Shown here one piece after another: positions 28,967 to 35,388 of a DNA stretch of 64,000 nucleotides. The translations under genes and the position numbers were made by a program. The stretch is taken from the NCBI GenBank assembly GCA_963756455.1, contig CAVWNC010000004.1, positions 2,914,001-2,978,000 on the forward strand, read 5' to 3'. Position 1 is the first letter of the stretch, and each line of letters opens with the position of its first letter. Source of the DNA: DASQPA01 sp963756455 (GTDB taxonomy: Bacteria > Acidobacteriota > Thermoanaerobaculia > Multivoradales > UBA5704). The notes beneath the pieces were generated by a model. That model was not told the DNA's origin, searched no databases, and worked only from the letters and a program-made list of their open reading frames with translations.

Positions 28967-29194
28967 TTAGCCCCAGGGGTCGAGACCGCCGCCGGCATCG
29001 GCCGTAGGCGCGGGCTGCGGCTTCTGGCGAGAGCCCCAGGGGTCGAGACCGCCGCCGGTATCCGCCGTCGGCGCAGGCCGCGGTTTCAGGCCCCAAGGGT
29101 CGAAACCACCGCCGCTGGCGGCTGTTGTCTTGGAGTGAGGAACGGCGGAGCTTGCGAGAATGAGTTGAACGAATAGAACAACGAGGCGAAGCAT
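28967..29194 (-). CDS. small exported peptide with three GGGxDPWG repeats
   Basis: This 75-residue product starts at ATG 29194, with AAGGGAG six bases upstream. The first 20 or so residues (MLRLVVLFVQLILASSAV) form a signal peptide or membrane anchor. The rest consists of three copies of GGG(F/L)DPWG separated by 17-18-residue linkers rich in Lys, Arg, Gln and Pro that end in APTAD. The protein stops exactly at the third DPWG. The DNA repeats at high identity, so the copies are recent or under strong selection. I recognise no family. The repeats could be partner-binding epitopes, or sites cut to release a small peptide. It has its own terminator. Confidence 0.65.
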   Translation of the reverse strand: MLRLVVLFVQLILASSAVPHSKTTAASGGGFDPWGLKPRPAPTADTGGGLDPWGSRQKPQPAPTADAGGGLDPWG

Positions 29195-29336
29195 AGCTTC
29201 TCCCTTCGGGGGCAACGGGCCGCACGGGCGCCATTGCCCGTGAAGAGGGTGTCCCTACGGCCGGAGTGTCCGCCTCTTCGGGCCCCGGGGACAAGCTCGC
29301 CCTTCGCGCGCCAGGAAAGCGGTGGAGAGAAGGCCC

Positions 29337-29738
29337 ATGGACACGTTGGTAAGCCCCATCCCGCAGACGAAACCTCGCCGGCCGCTCGGCCAGGAGCTTC
29401 AGGGCTTGAAGCGGGGTCTCGCTCTCATCGAGCGCACCCGCAGCCGAGAGGACCGGCGGGTGATCCTCGGGTGCGTGCTCAAGGATCTGGAGGCCCTCCG
29501 CGACCGGGCCGCCGCCGCTTCCCCTTACTTCTACGAAAGCTTCGCAGTCATCGAAGCCGGAGCGCTCGCCTGGCGCGCCAGGATCGGCGCGCCGTTGGCG
29601 CCCGACGAAGAACCCGGAACCAAGCCTGCCCGACGAGGGCGCAGGAAGGAGGATCCCCATGGCCCACCCGACCGATGGACCCGGCATCCCGACTCTCACG
29701 ACGAAACGCCTGCGGCTCAGGTCGTTTCTCAAGAGTGA
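29337..29738 (+). CDS. hypothetical protein
   Basis: This is a 133-residue soluble protein with codon use typical of the genome (strong G/C in third positions). The helical middle (QELQGLKRGLALIERT to YESFAVIEAGALAWRARIG) looks folded. The C-terminal 40 residues are polar and overlap the next gene by 80 bp, so this part is under double constraint. The ATG follows GAGAGAAGG. No family is recognised. The overlap suggests co-expression with the acetyltransferase. Confidence 0.5.
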   Translation: MDTLVSPIPQTKPRRPLGQELQGLKRGLALIERTRSREDRRVILGCVLKDLEALRDRAAAASPYFYESFAVIEAGALAWRARIGAPLAPDEEPGTKPARRGRRKEDPHGPPDRWTRHPDSHDETPAAQVVSQE

Positions 29739-30243
29739 TCTCGACGACTACGCCGCACTGAACGCCGACAGGGAGGTGTTGCGCCACCTGGGCGCCGGGG
29801 CGGAGCCCTGGGACCGCGGCCGGTCCTCGCGCCACCTCGCCTTTCTCCTCGGACACTGGCAGCTCTGGGGTGCCGGCACATGGGCGGTGGAGCACAAGGA
29901 AACCGGCGCGTTCGTGGGGATGGTCGGCTTCTCCTCGCCGGAGGGCTGGCCCGGCTTCGAGCTCGGTTGGATTCTCGCGCGACGCTATTGGGGTCAGGGC
30001 TATGCGACCGAGGGCGCCCGAGCCGCTATGGAGCACGCGTTCACCGTCTGGAAGCGGGACCGCGTCATCAGCCTCATCGCCCCGGAGAATCACGCCTCGA
30101 TCCGGGTCGCCGAGCGAATCGGCGAGCGCCTGGAAGACCGCATCACCCATCTCGGGAAGGAAACGCTTTGCTATGGGCTCGCCCGGGAATCCTACCTGGG
30201 AGAGCCAGCGCCACTGGGTGCCATGGCTCTCTGCGCTGGCTAA
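29659..30243 (+). CDS. GNAT family N-acetyltransferase (RimJ/RimL type)
   Basis: This 194-residue protein starts with LTTKRLRLRSFLKSDLDDY, the usual opening of Acetyltransf_3 enzymes. It has a central GWILARRYWGQGYATEGARA segment, in which the QGYATE turn forms the acetyl-CoA pyrophosphate loop, and ends with the NHASIRVAERIGERLE motif typical of the family. The substrate is unknown; RimJ/L relatives modify protein N termini or small amines. AAGGAGG lies upstream of the ATG. Its TAA (30241-30243) overlaps the TAG of the convergent higA gene. Confidence 0.88.
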   Translation: MAHPTDGPGIPTLTTKRLRLRSFLKSDLDDYAALNADREVLRHLGAGAEPWDRGRSSRHLAFLLGHWQLWGAGTWAVEHKETGAFVGMVGFSSPEGWPGFELGWILARRYWGQGYATEGARAAMEHAFTVWKRDRVISLIAPENHASIRVAERIGERLEDRITHLGKETLCYGLARESYLGEPAPLGAMALCAG

Positions 30244-30560
30244 GACAGATCCTGCCGTCTCAAGGGTTCCAGCCGCTCAATCGCCACCGCGTCCTCACTC
30301 CGCATCGCGTGCCACAGCTCCCAGTCCTGCTGGAGCCCCAGCCAGAAGTCGGCGGACATTCCGAGGACGCGTGCGAGGCGGAGGGCCGTGTCCGGTGTCA
30401 CCGAACGCTTCCCGCGGATGATCTCGTTGAGCCGCGGGAAGGAGACACCCAGACGCATGGCGAACGCCGACTGGCTGATCCCCAGAGGCTTCAGAAATTC
30501 CTCGAGGAGCATCTCCCCGGGATGGGTCGGCGGCAGATTTTTCGGGAGGCGACGCTCCAC
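30240..30560 (-). CDS. higA: HigA-type antitoxin (XRE helix-turn-helix)
   Basis: The protein of 106 residues (GTG start at 30560) has the standard HigA opening HPGEMLLEEFLKPLGIS, a helix-turn-helix (SQSAFAMRLGVSFPRLNEII) and the closing segment SADFWLGLQQDWELW. The GTG start is chosen because homologues begin just before LPPTHPGE and it lies 17 bases after the stop of the HigB remnant. An upstream ATG at 30626 would read through that remnant. HigA normally neutralises HigB and represses its own promoter, but here the toxin gene is broken, so the antitoxin looks orphaned. Confidence 0.85.
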   Translation of the reverse strand: MERRLPKNLPPTHPGEMLLEEFLKPLGISQSAFAMRLGVSFPRLNEIIRGKRSVTPDTALRLARVLGMSADFWLGLQQDWELWHAMRSEDAVAIERLEPLRRQDLS

Positions 30561-30576
30561 AAGGTGCTGGTGGCCT

Positions 30577-30682
30577 CTAGTGGTAATCCGTGATTTCGAC
30601 GTCGTCGGCATAAACCTGCCTTCCACTTAAAGCAGGTCGGTACTGATCGTTGATGCGGGTAATGCGGATACTGTACTGCCCC
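30577..30682 (-). pseudogene. HigB toxin remnant (3' end only)
   Basis: Directly upstream of higA, the minus strand encodes the C-terminal hallmarks of RelE/HigB toxins: GQYSIRI, then RINDQYR, then CFKWKAG in a shifted frame, and finally DDVEITDYH and a TAG at 30577. About 35 residues remain of a usual toxin of some 90. At least two small frame changes separate the recognisable pieces. The 5' part is gone, and the remnant is joined to the truncated DUF5615 gene near 30682, which looks like a deletion junction between two toxin-antitoxin loci. Confidence 0.65.
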
Positions 30683-30821
30683 GCTCGCGGCAGATCTCGG
30701 CGAGGGTGCGATCTTCGGTGCCCTCGAGCGCCTCTTCGGCGACCGTCGAAACCTGGTGCCCCGCCTCTTCGAGGGGCACCCGCCAGCGCGCGTCCAGGTT
30801 CTCGTCGAGCTTGAAGCGCAA
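30627..30821 (-). pseudogene. truncated DUF5615 PIN-like toxin
   Basis: The N-terminal 50 or so residues match the DUF5615 family (FKLDENLDARWRVPLEEAGH, then a TVAEEALEG segment and AEICRERG). The family's second acidic cluster, usually a TLDLDF-like segment, is missing. After RERG the frame runs into sequence shared with the HigB remnant and stops at 64 residues, against roughly 110 normally. Translation would begin at TTG 30821, three bases after the DUF433 stop. Without the second acidic cluster nuclease activity is unlikely. Confidence 0.7.
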
Positions 30822-30824
30822 GCT

Positions 30825-31061
30825 CTAGCTCGCTACCGCCACCGGCAGGACGCGCTCGCGCGTCATCTCCGCGGCGTAGGCCAGACAGGCTTGGACATCC
30901 TCGCGAGAGAGCGAGGGATATGCGATCAGGATGTCCTCGACGCTGTCGCCGTTCGCGAGGTATTGAACGACCAGCCAGACCATGATCCGAGTCCCCTTGA
31001 CGCAGGGCTTCCCGTGGCAGATCCGGGGGTCGATGAGGATGCGATCGAGAAGGTCGGACAT
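30825..31061 (-). CDS. DUF433 antitoxin
   Basis: This 78-residue protein shows the full DUF433 pattern: LLDRILIDPRICHGKPCVKG, TRIMVW, then YPSLSREDVQACLAYAAE. DUF433 proteins are usually found upstream of DUF5615 PIN-like proteins and act as their antitoxins and autoregulators. The arrangement here is the same, with the partner truncated. No strong ribosome-binding site is visible before the ATG. Confidence 0.85.
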   Translation of the reverse strand: MSDLLDRILIDPRICHGKPCVKGTRIMVWLVVQYLANGDSVEDILIAYPSLSREDVQACLAYAAEMTRERVLPVAVAS

Positions 31062-31149
31062 GAGTTTGGAGCGCTTAATCCCGGCTCCTCGATCCCTAGT
31101 CTACCATCCAGCGGATTCGTGGGCGTTCCGGCGCGAAGAAGGACCGCAG

Positions 31150-31202
31150 GGCCAGGCAGGCACGGGGGCTCTGCCCCTACCTGCCTGGCCTCGAACTTTT
31201 TT
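31150..31202 (+). terminator. orphan hairpin with T-tract
   Basis: An 11-bp perfect stem (GGCCAGGCAGG at 31150-31160, CCTGCCTGGCC at 31180-31190) encloses an inner GGGG/CCCC stem and is followed by a run of six T at 31197-31202 on the plus strand. In form it is an intrinsic terminator. However, no plus-strand gene lies upstream for about 900 bp, so it could instead be a palindromic repeat element or block antisense transcription. The rest of 31062-31306 shows nothing recognisable. Confidence 0.5.
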
Positions 31203-31306
31203 GCTCCACCTTTTTCCCTGGGAGCGCTGGCCTCCCGCCGGCCCGCGGTATACCGCAGGGATACCGCCACCGGCAGGACGCGCCGTTCTGCTACGCTCTC
31301 CTCCCC

Positions 31307-31792
31307 ATGGATCCCAAGGACCACGAGCGCTACCGGCGCCAGCTGGAACTGCAATTGCGCACCGACATGGAGCTGCTCTATGCGGCCTACCAGACCAAGC
31401 TCCGTGCCTACGAGATCGTCCACCAGTTCCCAGGTGACCTCGCGATCGGCCTGCGGCCGCTGCCCGAGCTCCTGCAGCTGTCCGCTCCCGCTCTCCCCGC
31501 CGCGCCCACCGGCCCCGCTGCCGCTCCGCCGGCCCCCGCGCCCCCCTCGCGGAGCCCGGCCAACGAGCTCCGCCAATCCATCCTCGCGGCCCTCCCCAGG
31601 CTTCCCGAGGTCTTCGACCGGAAGGACGTCATCGCGGCTCTCGAGCGCGAGCCCCCCCGCGCCACTCTCCACCGCGTGCTCCAGGAGCTGGCGGAGGACG
31701 GCAGGCTCGCGGTCGAGTCGTATGGCGAGGGGACTCAGGCCACCCTCTACCGGAAGCTCGCCGTCGACGTTCCCGAGACGTCCGACCACTAG
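31307..31792 (+). CDS. hypothetical protein with Pro/Ala linker
   Basis: This 161-residue protein falls into three parts. A charged N-terminal helix (1 to about 45, DHERYRRQLELQLRTDMELL) is followed by a Pro/Ala-rich linker (about 60-85). The C-terminal domain (about 88-150, including RKDVIAALER and LHRVLQELAEDGRLAVES) has the pattern of a small winged helix ending in a short beta hairpin (GTQATLYRKL). It may bind DNA or another protein. No family is recognised. Its stop lies eight bases before the first GAGAC motif of the 21-bp array, so a link between the two is worth considering. Confidence 0.6.
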   Translation: MDPKDHERYRRQLELQLRTDMELLYAAYQTKLRAYEIVHQFPGDLAIGLRPLPELLQLSAPALPAAPTGPAAAPPAPAPPSRSPANELRQSILAALPRLPEVFDRKDVIAALEREPPRATLHRVLQELAEDGRLAVESYGEGTQATLYRKLAVDVPETSDH

Positions 31793-31798
31793 CTCGGA

Positions 31799-32053
31799 TT
31801 GAGACACAAGGCAGGCGACGAGACACTACGATCGTCCTTCCAGGGGCGGAAGAGCGGTGGCGAGACACAGGGAGACGCCATCGAGACACTGGGGCGAGTC
31901 GACGAGACACAGAGAAGAGTCGACGAGACGCAAGGACGAGCCGGAGAGACACAAGGACGAGCCGGAGAGACACAAGGAAGAGGCGACGAGACATTTGGAA
32001 GAACGTTCGAGACGCTCGCCGAAGGTTTCCAGCGTCTCGAACGACTCCTTTAG
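31799..32053 (+). CDS. possible heptad-repeat peptide across the left GAGAC array
   Basis: If translated from TTG 31799, the left array encodes 84 residues made of a seven-residue unit: ETQGDAI, ETLGRVD, ETQRRVD, ETQGRAG (twice), ETQGRGD, ETFGRTF, ETLAEGF, then QRLERLL and a TAG. The 21-bp DNA period equals one heptad, a pattern typical of coiled coils, though these heptads are very polar. There is no ribosome-binding site and the start codon is weak. It may be translated by coupling to the preceding gene, be a fragment of a longer gene, or not be coding at all. Confidence 0.3.
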   Translation: MRHKAGDETLRSSFQGRKSGGETQGDAIETLGRVDETQRRVDETQGRAGETQGRAGETQGRGDETFGRTFETLAEGFQRLERLL

Positions 32054-32227
32054 TGTCTCGACGACCGAGAATCGTGTCTCGACGGCGGAGGCGAGCGTCT
32101 CGTCGAAGGATTCTTGTGTCTCTACGACCCGTGCCGGTGTCTCGTCGAAGGATTCTTGTGTCTCCAGAGCGCCTCCCGGCGCCTGGGAGACCCTGCCGCG
32201 TGTCTCATCGGGCGTGCTTTGTGTCGC
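31801..32227. repeat. two facing arrays of a GAGAC motif at exact 21-bp period
   Basis: Plus-strand GAGAC starts at 31801, 31820, 31862, 31883, 31904, 31925, 31946, 31967, 31988 and 32009. A unit at 31841 has lost the motif. Then the orientation flips: GTCTC starts at 32034, 32055, 32076, 32097, 32118, 32139, 32160 and 32202, with degenerate units at 32181 and 32223. Every step is 21 bp or a multiple, except the first (19 bp). The flip point is a 13-bp perfect inverted repeat (32004-32016 and 32031-32043, 14-nt loop). All units of one arm are in register with those of the other around 32023.5, so one transcript could fold into a hairpin of about 200 bp per arm. Between motifs the sequence varies, which distinguishes it from a simple tandem repeat. 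Function unknown. Confidence 0.9.
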
Positions 32228-32267
32228 ACGATGTCGACGACCGACCGAGCGTCCAAGCCGGCACGGC

Positions 32268-33578
32268 TCATACCTGCTTCTCCGGAAGCTTGAACCCCAG
32301 GTAGGTGCCGCCGCTGATCCCCATGAGGGCGAGGAGCTGATTGTCGAAATCCGGCATCGTAAGAGTAACGGCGACTTTGGCGACGAAGACGATACCGAGG
32401 ACGATCGTCCAGACGAAGATCTGCAGGCGATGGAAGCTCACTCCGTTCTCGTCTGAAAGCACGTCGGTGAGAAAGCGGACATGGCGTTGCGATCGCAAGG
32501 GCCGCCAGAGGGCCGCTTTGGCGGTCAGCGCGGCGAGATCAGCCTGGGTGGCGGCGAGGTGGGCCTGGATGGGCGGCACGGGAAGCGCGAGAGCCCCTGC
32601 AGGGGCGACATTAGGAGCCGGCGGCGCCGGCGCCTGGGCCGCCGCCGCGAGAGTTGCGGTAGCGGCCTGGAGGCGCGCCTGGTCGTCGACGAGCTGGTCG
32701 CGTTGGGCGACGTCGGCACCGCGTTTGTTCGCATCGATCGCCACTGCGCCCAGCCCGGTCGCGGCGCTGATGCCGATAAGAATGAGGACGGAGGGAGTGA
32801 GGCTCGACAGGTTGCCGGTCACCAGCCAGATGAAGAAGAAAGCCGTGACCACGAGAAAAAACCAGAACGCCATCTGGCAGCGGCCGAGGCTGAAAGGCCG
32901 GTTCGTCGGGGGGATCGGAACCTGGGCCTCGACCTCTCCCGTCACCGGCAGAGCCGGGGGTGACGGCACGGAATCGCGCAACATGTCGCTCTTGCCGTAC
33001 TTCCAAAGGAGCCCGGCGACAAGGAGGACGAGGAGCAGGAAAAGGGCGATCCCGCCGAGTCGGATGACGATCAAGTCGAAGCTTTTCGGCACCGCCATGT
33101 CGGTACAACCGGCGCCGCAGCCCGCGACGCCGACGCTCACCTGGACATTGCGGATCATGGCCCCCGGCTTGCCCAGGAGCTCGGACCAGTGGGCGGCCGA
33201 GGCGTCGGTCCGCTCCAGGTGAAAGCGCACATAGGCCTCGCCTTTGGGGTCTCCTCCACCGAAAACCGGTTCGAGGCCCGGCAACTCGAGGCCGTTGATA
33301 TAAAGGGAGAGCGGCTTTTGGACCGTGGTCTTCTGGAGCAACGCATCCAGGTTTTTGACCTGCAGGCGGATCCAGTCCCCGAGTCCGGCCTGGGGAACGG
33401 GGACGGTTTCGCCCGGCCGGATCCAATGAACCGCCTGGACCACTTCGACGTTCGCCACTGTCGGCTTCTGTGGCGTCGGAACCGATGCCGTCGCGGCGGC
33501 GACGACCGGGGACACGGTGAAGAGACCAAAAGTCAGGACGACGAGGGAGCAGCCTGGAAGGCACCGAGAATTTCGCAT
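32268..33578 (-). CDS. multi-pass membrane protein with exported N-terminal domain
   Basis: This 436-residue protein starts at ATG 33578, seven bases after AAAGGAGG. A signal peptide (about 1-30) precedes an extracytoplasmic domain (about 35-170, with a Cys pair in GCGAGC). Predicted helices follow near 177-200, 240-262 and 265-287, then an Ala-rich, probably coiled segment (about 290-350). Two more helices lie near the C terminus (FVWTIVLGIVFVAKVAVTL and the ALMGISGGTYLGF segment). The C-terminal block resembles hypothetical membrane proteins I have seen in other bacteria, but no function is known to me. Its 3' end lies 41 bp from the 21-bp array. Confidence 0.7.
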   Translation of the reverse strand: MRNSRCLPGCSLVVLTFGLFTVSPVVAAATASVPTPQKPTVANVEVVQAVHWIRPGETVPVPQAGLGDWIRLQVKNLDALLQKTTVQKPLSLYINGLELPGLEPVFGGGDPKGEAYVRFHLERTDASAAHWSELLGKPGAMIRNVQVSVGVAGCGAGCTDMAVPKSFDLIVIRLGGIALFLLLVLLVAGLLWKYGKSDMLRDSVPSPPALPVTGEVEAQVPIPPTNRPFSLGRCQMAFWFFLVVTAFFFIWLVTGNLSSLTPSVLILIGISAATGLGAVAIDANKRGADVAQRDQLVDDQARLQAATATLAAAAQAPAPPAPNVAPAGALALPVPPIQAHLAATQADLAALTAKAALWRPLRSQRHVRFLTDVLSDENGVSFHRLQIFVWTIVLGIVFVAKVAVTLTMPDFDNQLLALMGISGGTYLGFKLPEKQV

Positions 33579-33723
33579 CCGCAAACCTCCTTTGCGTCAG
33601 AGACGGAACCGAGGGAAAAATTCTCGCCTCGGGCGCCGACGAGCACCTGGGTGTTGTCCGTTTCACGAAGGTCAGGGGTCTGGTCGCAGAACGCCGAAGC
33701 GGTCGGCCGGAGTGGAGGCGAGA

Positions 33724-34009
33724 TCAGTGGAGGTGCAGGAGGGACACCACGATCTCCAACCCGACGAGGAGGACGACCGCGATTTCGAAGAGAACGAGCC
33801 GGCGGAGAGACTCGCGGTTCGCGATGCACGGCCATGAAGACGACGGCGCCGAAGAGATAGAGGAAAAGCTCGCCCCCCTCCGGCAGGGCCAGGCGCATCT
33901 CATGCGCACTCAGCCGCGCTCCGGGAAAGGCGCTCGCCAACTCCCGGAGCGAAGTTTTCCAGGAACGCGCTGGCGTCGAACGTGTGGACCGGCCGGCTCC
34001 GCCATGCAA
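33724..34009 (-). pseudogene. remnant of an RMD1/DUF155-like gene
   Basis: Two pieces of one protein family lie in different frames. The first (about 34009-33830) ends in MRLALPEGGELFLYLFGAVV, which resembles the beta-strand part of RMD1/DUF155 proteins. The second (about 33830-33724) reads NRESLRRLVLFEIAVVLLVG and LEIVVSLL, resembling the terminal membrane helix of the same family. The roughly 150-200 residues normally between them are missing and the junction is out of frame, so this looks like an internally deleted gene. The identification rests on pattern memory only. Confidence 0.4.
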
Positions 34010-34061
34010 GCATGACAGGCCTGTGCGCGGCCGGGCCCCACGCGCGGCGCCAGCGGCGCTC

Positions 34062-34619
34062 TTACGCCTGCGGCGGGAAGTAGGCCGGCCCGAAGCAGAG
34101 CGGCTGGTAGCGGCTGTCCACCCCGGTGCCAGTGTAGTGCGGCGTCCAGCCCGAGGTGTCCTGGAAGAGCCGGATCGCCCGGATCGTGCGGTCGGCGCAG
34201 AGGTCGAACCAGTGGTGCGTCCCGCGAGGCACCCGGATCATGTCCCCCTTAACCACTTCGAGGCTGAACACCGGCCCCTCTTCGGGGTGGATGTGGAACA
34301 GCCCGCGGCCGTGGACGATGAAACGGACCTCGTCCTCGTCGTGCCAGTGCTCCTTGTTGAAGCGGTTGAGCATGGTTTCGAGGTTGGGGACCTCCGGCTT
34401 GATGTTGATGACGTCGGCGGTGACGTAGCCTCCCTCGGCCATGAGCTGCTGGATGGGCTCCTGGTACGCGTCGAGGATCTCCGGGTCGGTCGCGTTCTCC
34501 GGCAGGTTGTCCGAACCCTCGAAACGGCGGTACCAGAGGCCGAGCCCCTCGAGGAAATGAGAGATTTCGGCGGGATTCTCAAGGACTCGGTTCTCGTCTC
34601 GAAACGTCAACGTGGCCAT
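34062..34619 (-). CDS. mtnD: acireductone dioxygenase (cupin)
   Basis: This 185-residue cupin has the ARD metal site HWHDEDE (H-x-H-x4-E with the preceding Glu) and the distal His in RVPRGTHHWFDL. The N-terminal part (NLPENATDPEILDAYQEPI) is also typical. ARD cleaves the acireductone of the methionine salvage pathway; with Fe it gives formate and the keto acid precursor of methionine, with Ni an off-pathway product and CO. None of the other salvage genes (mtnA, B, C, K/W) is nearby. AAGGAG lies ten bases before ATG 34619. Confidence 0.9.
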   Translation of the reverse strand: MATLTFRDENRVLENPAEISHFLEGLGLWYRRFEGSDNLPENATDPEILDAYQEPIQQLMAEGGYVTADVINIKPEVPNLETMLNRFNKEHWHDEDEVRFIVHGRGLFHIHPEEGPVFSLEVVKGDMIRVPRGTHHWFDLCADRTIRAIRLFQDTSGWTPHYTGTGVDSRYQPLCFGPAYFPPQA

Positions 34620-34772
34620 GGTTTCCGTTCTCCTTCCAAAAGCTTCGCGGTCGCGAGGCCTCAACAGGAGGATTGTAGCAAAGAGAGGCCCGGTGGGCAG
34701 GAGGAAGTTTCCGCTACAATCGCCAGTCCGGGCGCCGGTCGGGACGGCAGAGCCATCCGCGCCGAGGAGATC

Positions 34773-35357
34773 ATGGAGAACCGAGAGATGAACCGATCCG
34801 TAGAACGTGCAAAATGGCCGACCCTGGCCGCCCTCGCCCTCCTTTTGACGACGGCCACCACTGCCGCCCATGCCGCCAATGCCGCCCATGCCGCGAGCAC
34901 GCCCACGCCCCCCGCGGCGACTGCCGCCCCGGCGACCCCGGCGACCGCTACGACCCCCGCCCCCCCGGCGCCGACCTTGCCGCCCGGGGTGCTCCGGGTT
35001 CTCCTCGGGACGGCCGTGCGCGACCGGAGCGCCACCGGCATCCCGCGCTGCATGATTCCGCAGCCCCTCCCGGCGCCCCAGCGCTTCGAGCCCGGCACGA
35101 CGGAGATCGGCTACACGATCGAGGTCGATCCCCAGGTGGTCAAGGGGGTGACCGCGAAGGTGATCGGCGACCTGGGCTGCGCCGAGCCGTGGACGCAGGG
35201 CTGCCCCGGGTACACCGTCTGCGGCGGCGGCGTCTGCCAGAACCAGTACGGCTGGACCGTCAAGTGTCCGGCGGACAAGCCGCTCAAGAAGGGCTCCTTC
35301 AAGCTGTCCGTAACCGTCGGCGACCGCACCGTCGAGCTGCCGTTCGAGATCCAGTAG
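34773..35357 (+). CDS. exported protein of unknown function with Cys-rich centre
   Basis: This 194-residue protein has a charged start (MENREMNRSVERAKWP), a hydrophobic stretch (LAALALLLTTA) and an Ala/Thr/Pro low-complexity linker (about 30-75), the pattern of an exported protein with a flexible tether. The globular part (about 76-194) holds several cysteines (CAEPWTQGCPGYTVCGGGVC), probably forming disulfides, and ends in a beta-rich segment (SFKLSVTVGDRTVELPFEIQ). The start follows GAGGAG. It is divergent from mtnD across 153 bp and 31 bp upstream of the membrane-protein pair, so it may be cotranscribed with them. Confidence 0.6.
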   Translation: MENREMNRSVERAKWPTLAALALLLTTATTAAHAANAAHAASTPTPPAATAAPATPATATTPAPPAPTLPPGVLRVLLGTAVRDRSATGIPRCMIPQPLPAPQRFEPGTTEIGYTIEVDPQVVKGVTAKVIGDLGCAEPWTQGCPGYTVCGGGVCQNQYGWTVKCPADKPLKKGSFKLSVTVGDRTVELPFEIQ

Positions 35358-35388
35358 GCCAGCTCGCCCGAGAGGCTCCGGCGTCAGC

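Noticed and set aside
28845..29732. 295-codon minus-strand frame over the DPWG peptide and hypothetical gene
   Set aside because: No ribosome-binding site and no family pattern. The smaller frames at 28967-29194 and 29337-29738 explain the DNA better.
31801..32227. CRISPR array
   Set aside because: Units are 21 bp in all with only a 5-7 bp conserved core, the arrays face each other, and no cas genes are present.
32053..32304. plus-strand VSRRR-repeat protein across the right array
   Set aside because: It is the antisense reading of the ET-heptad frame, extremely Arg-rich, and has no ribosome-binding site.
33533..34009. intact 158-residue protein on the minus strand
   Set aside because: After the first 60 residues the frame turns into Arg/Pro-rich sequence and runs into the signal peptide of the next gene; it fits a broken RMD1-like gene better.
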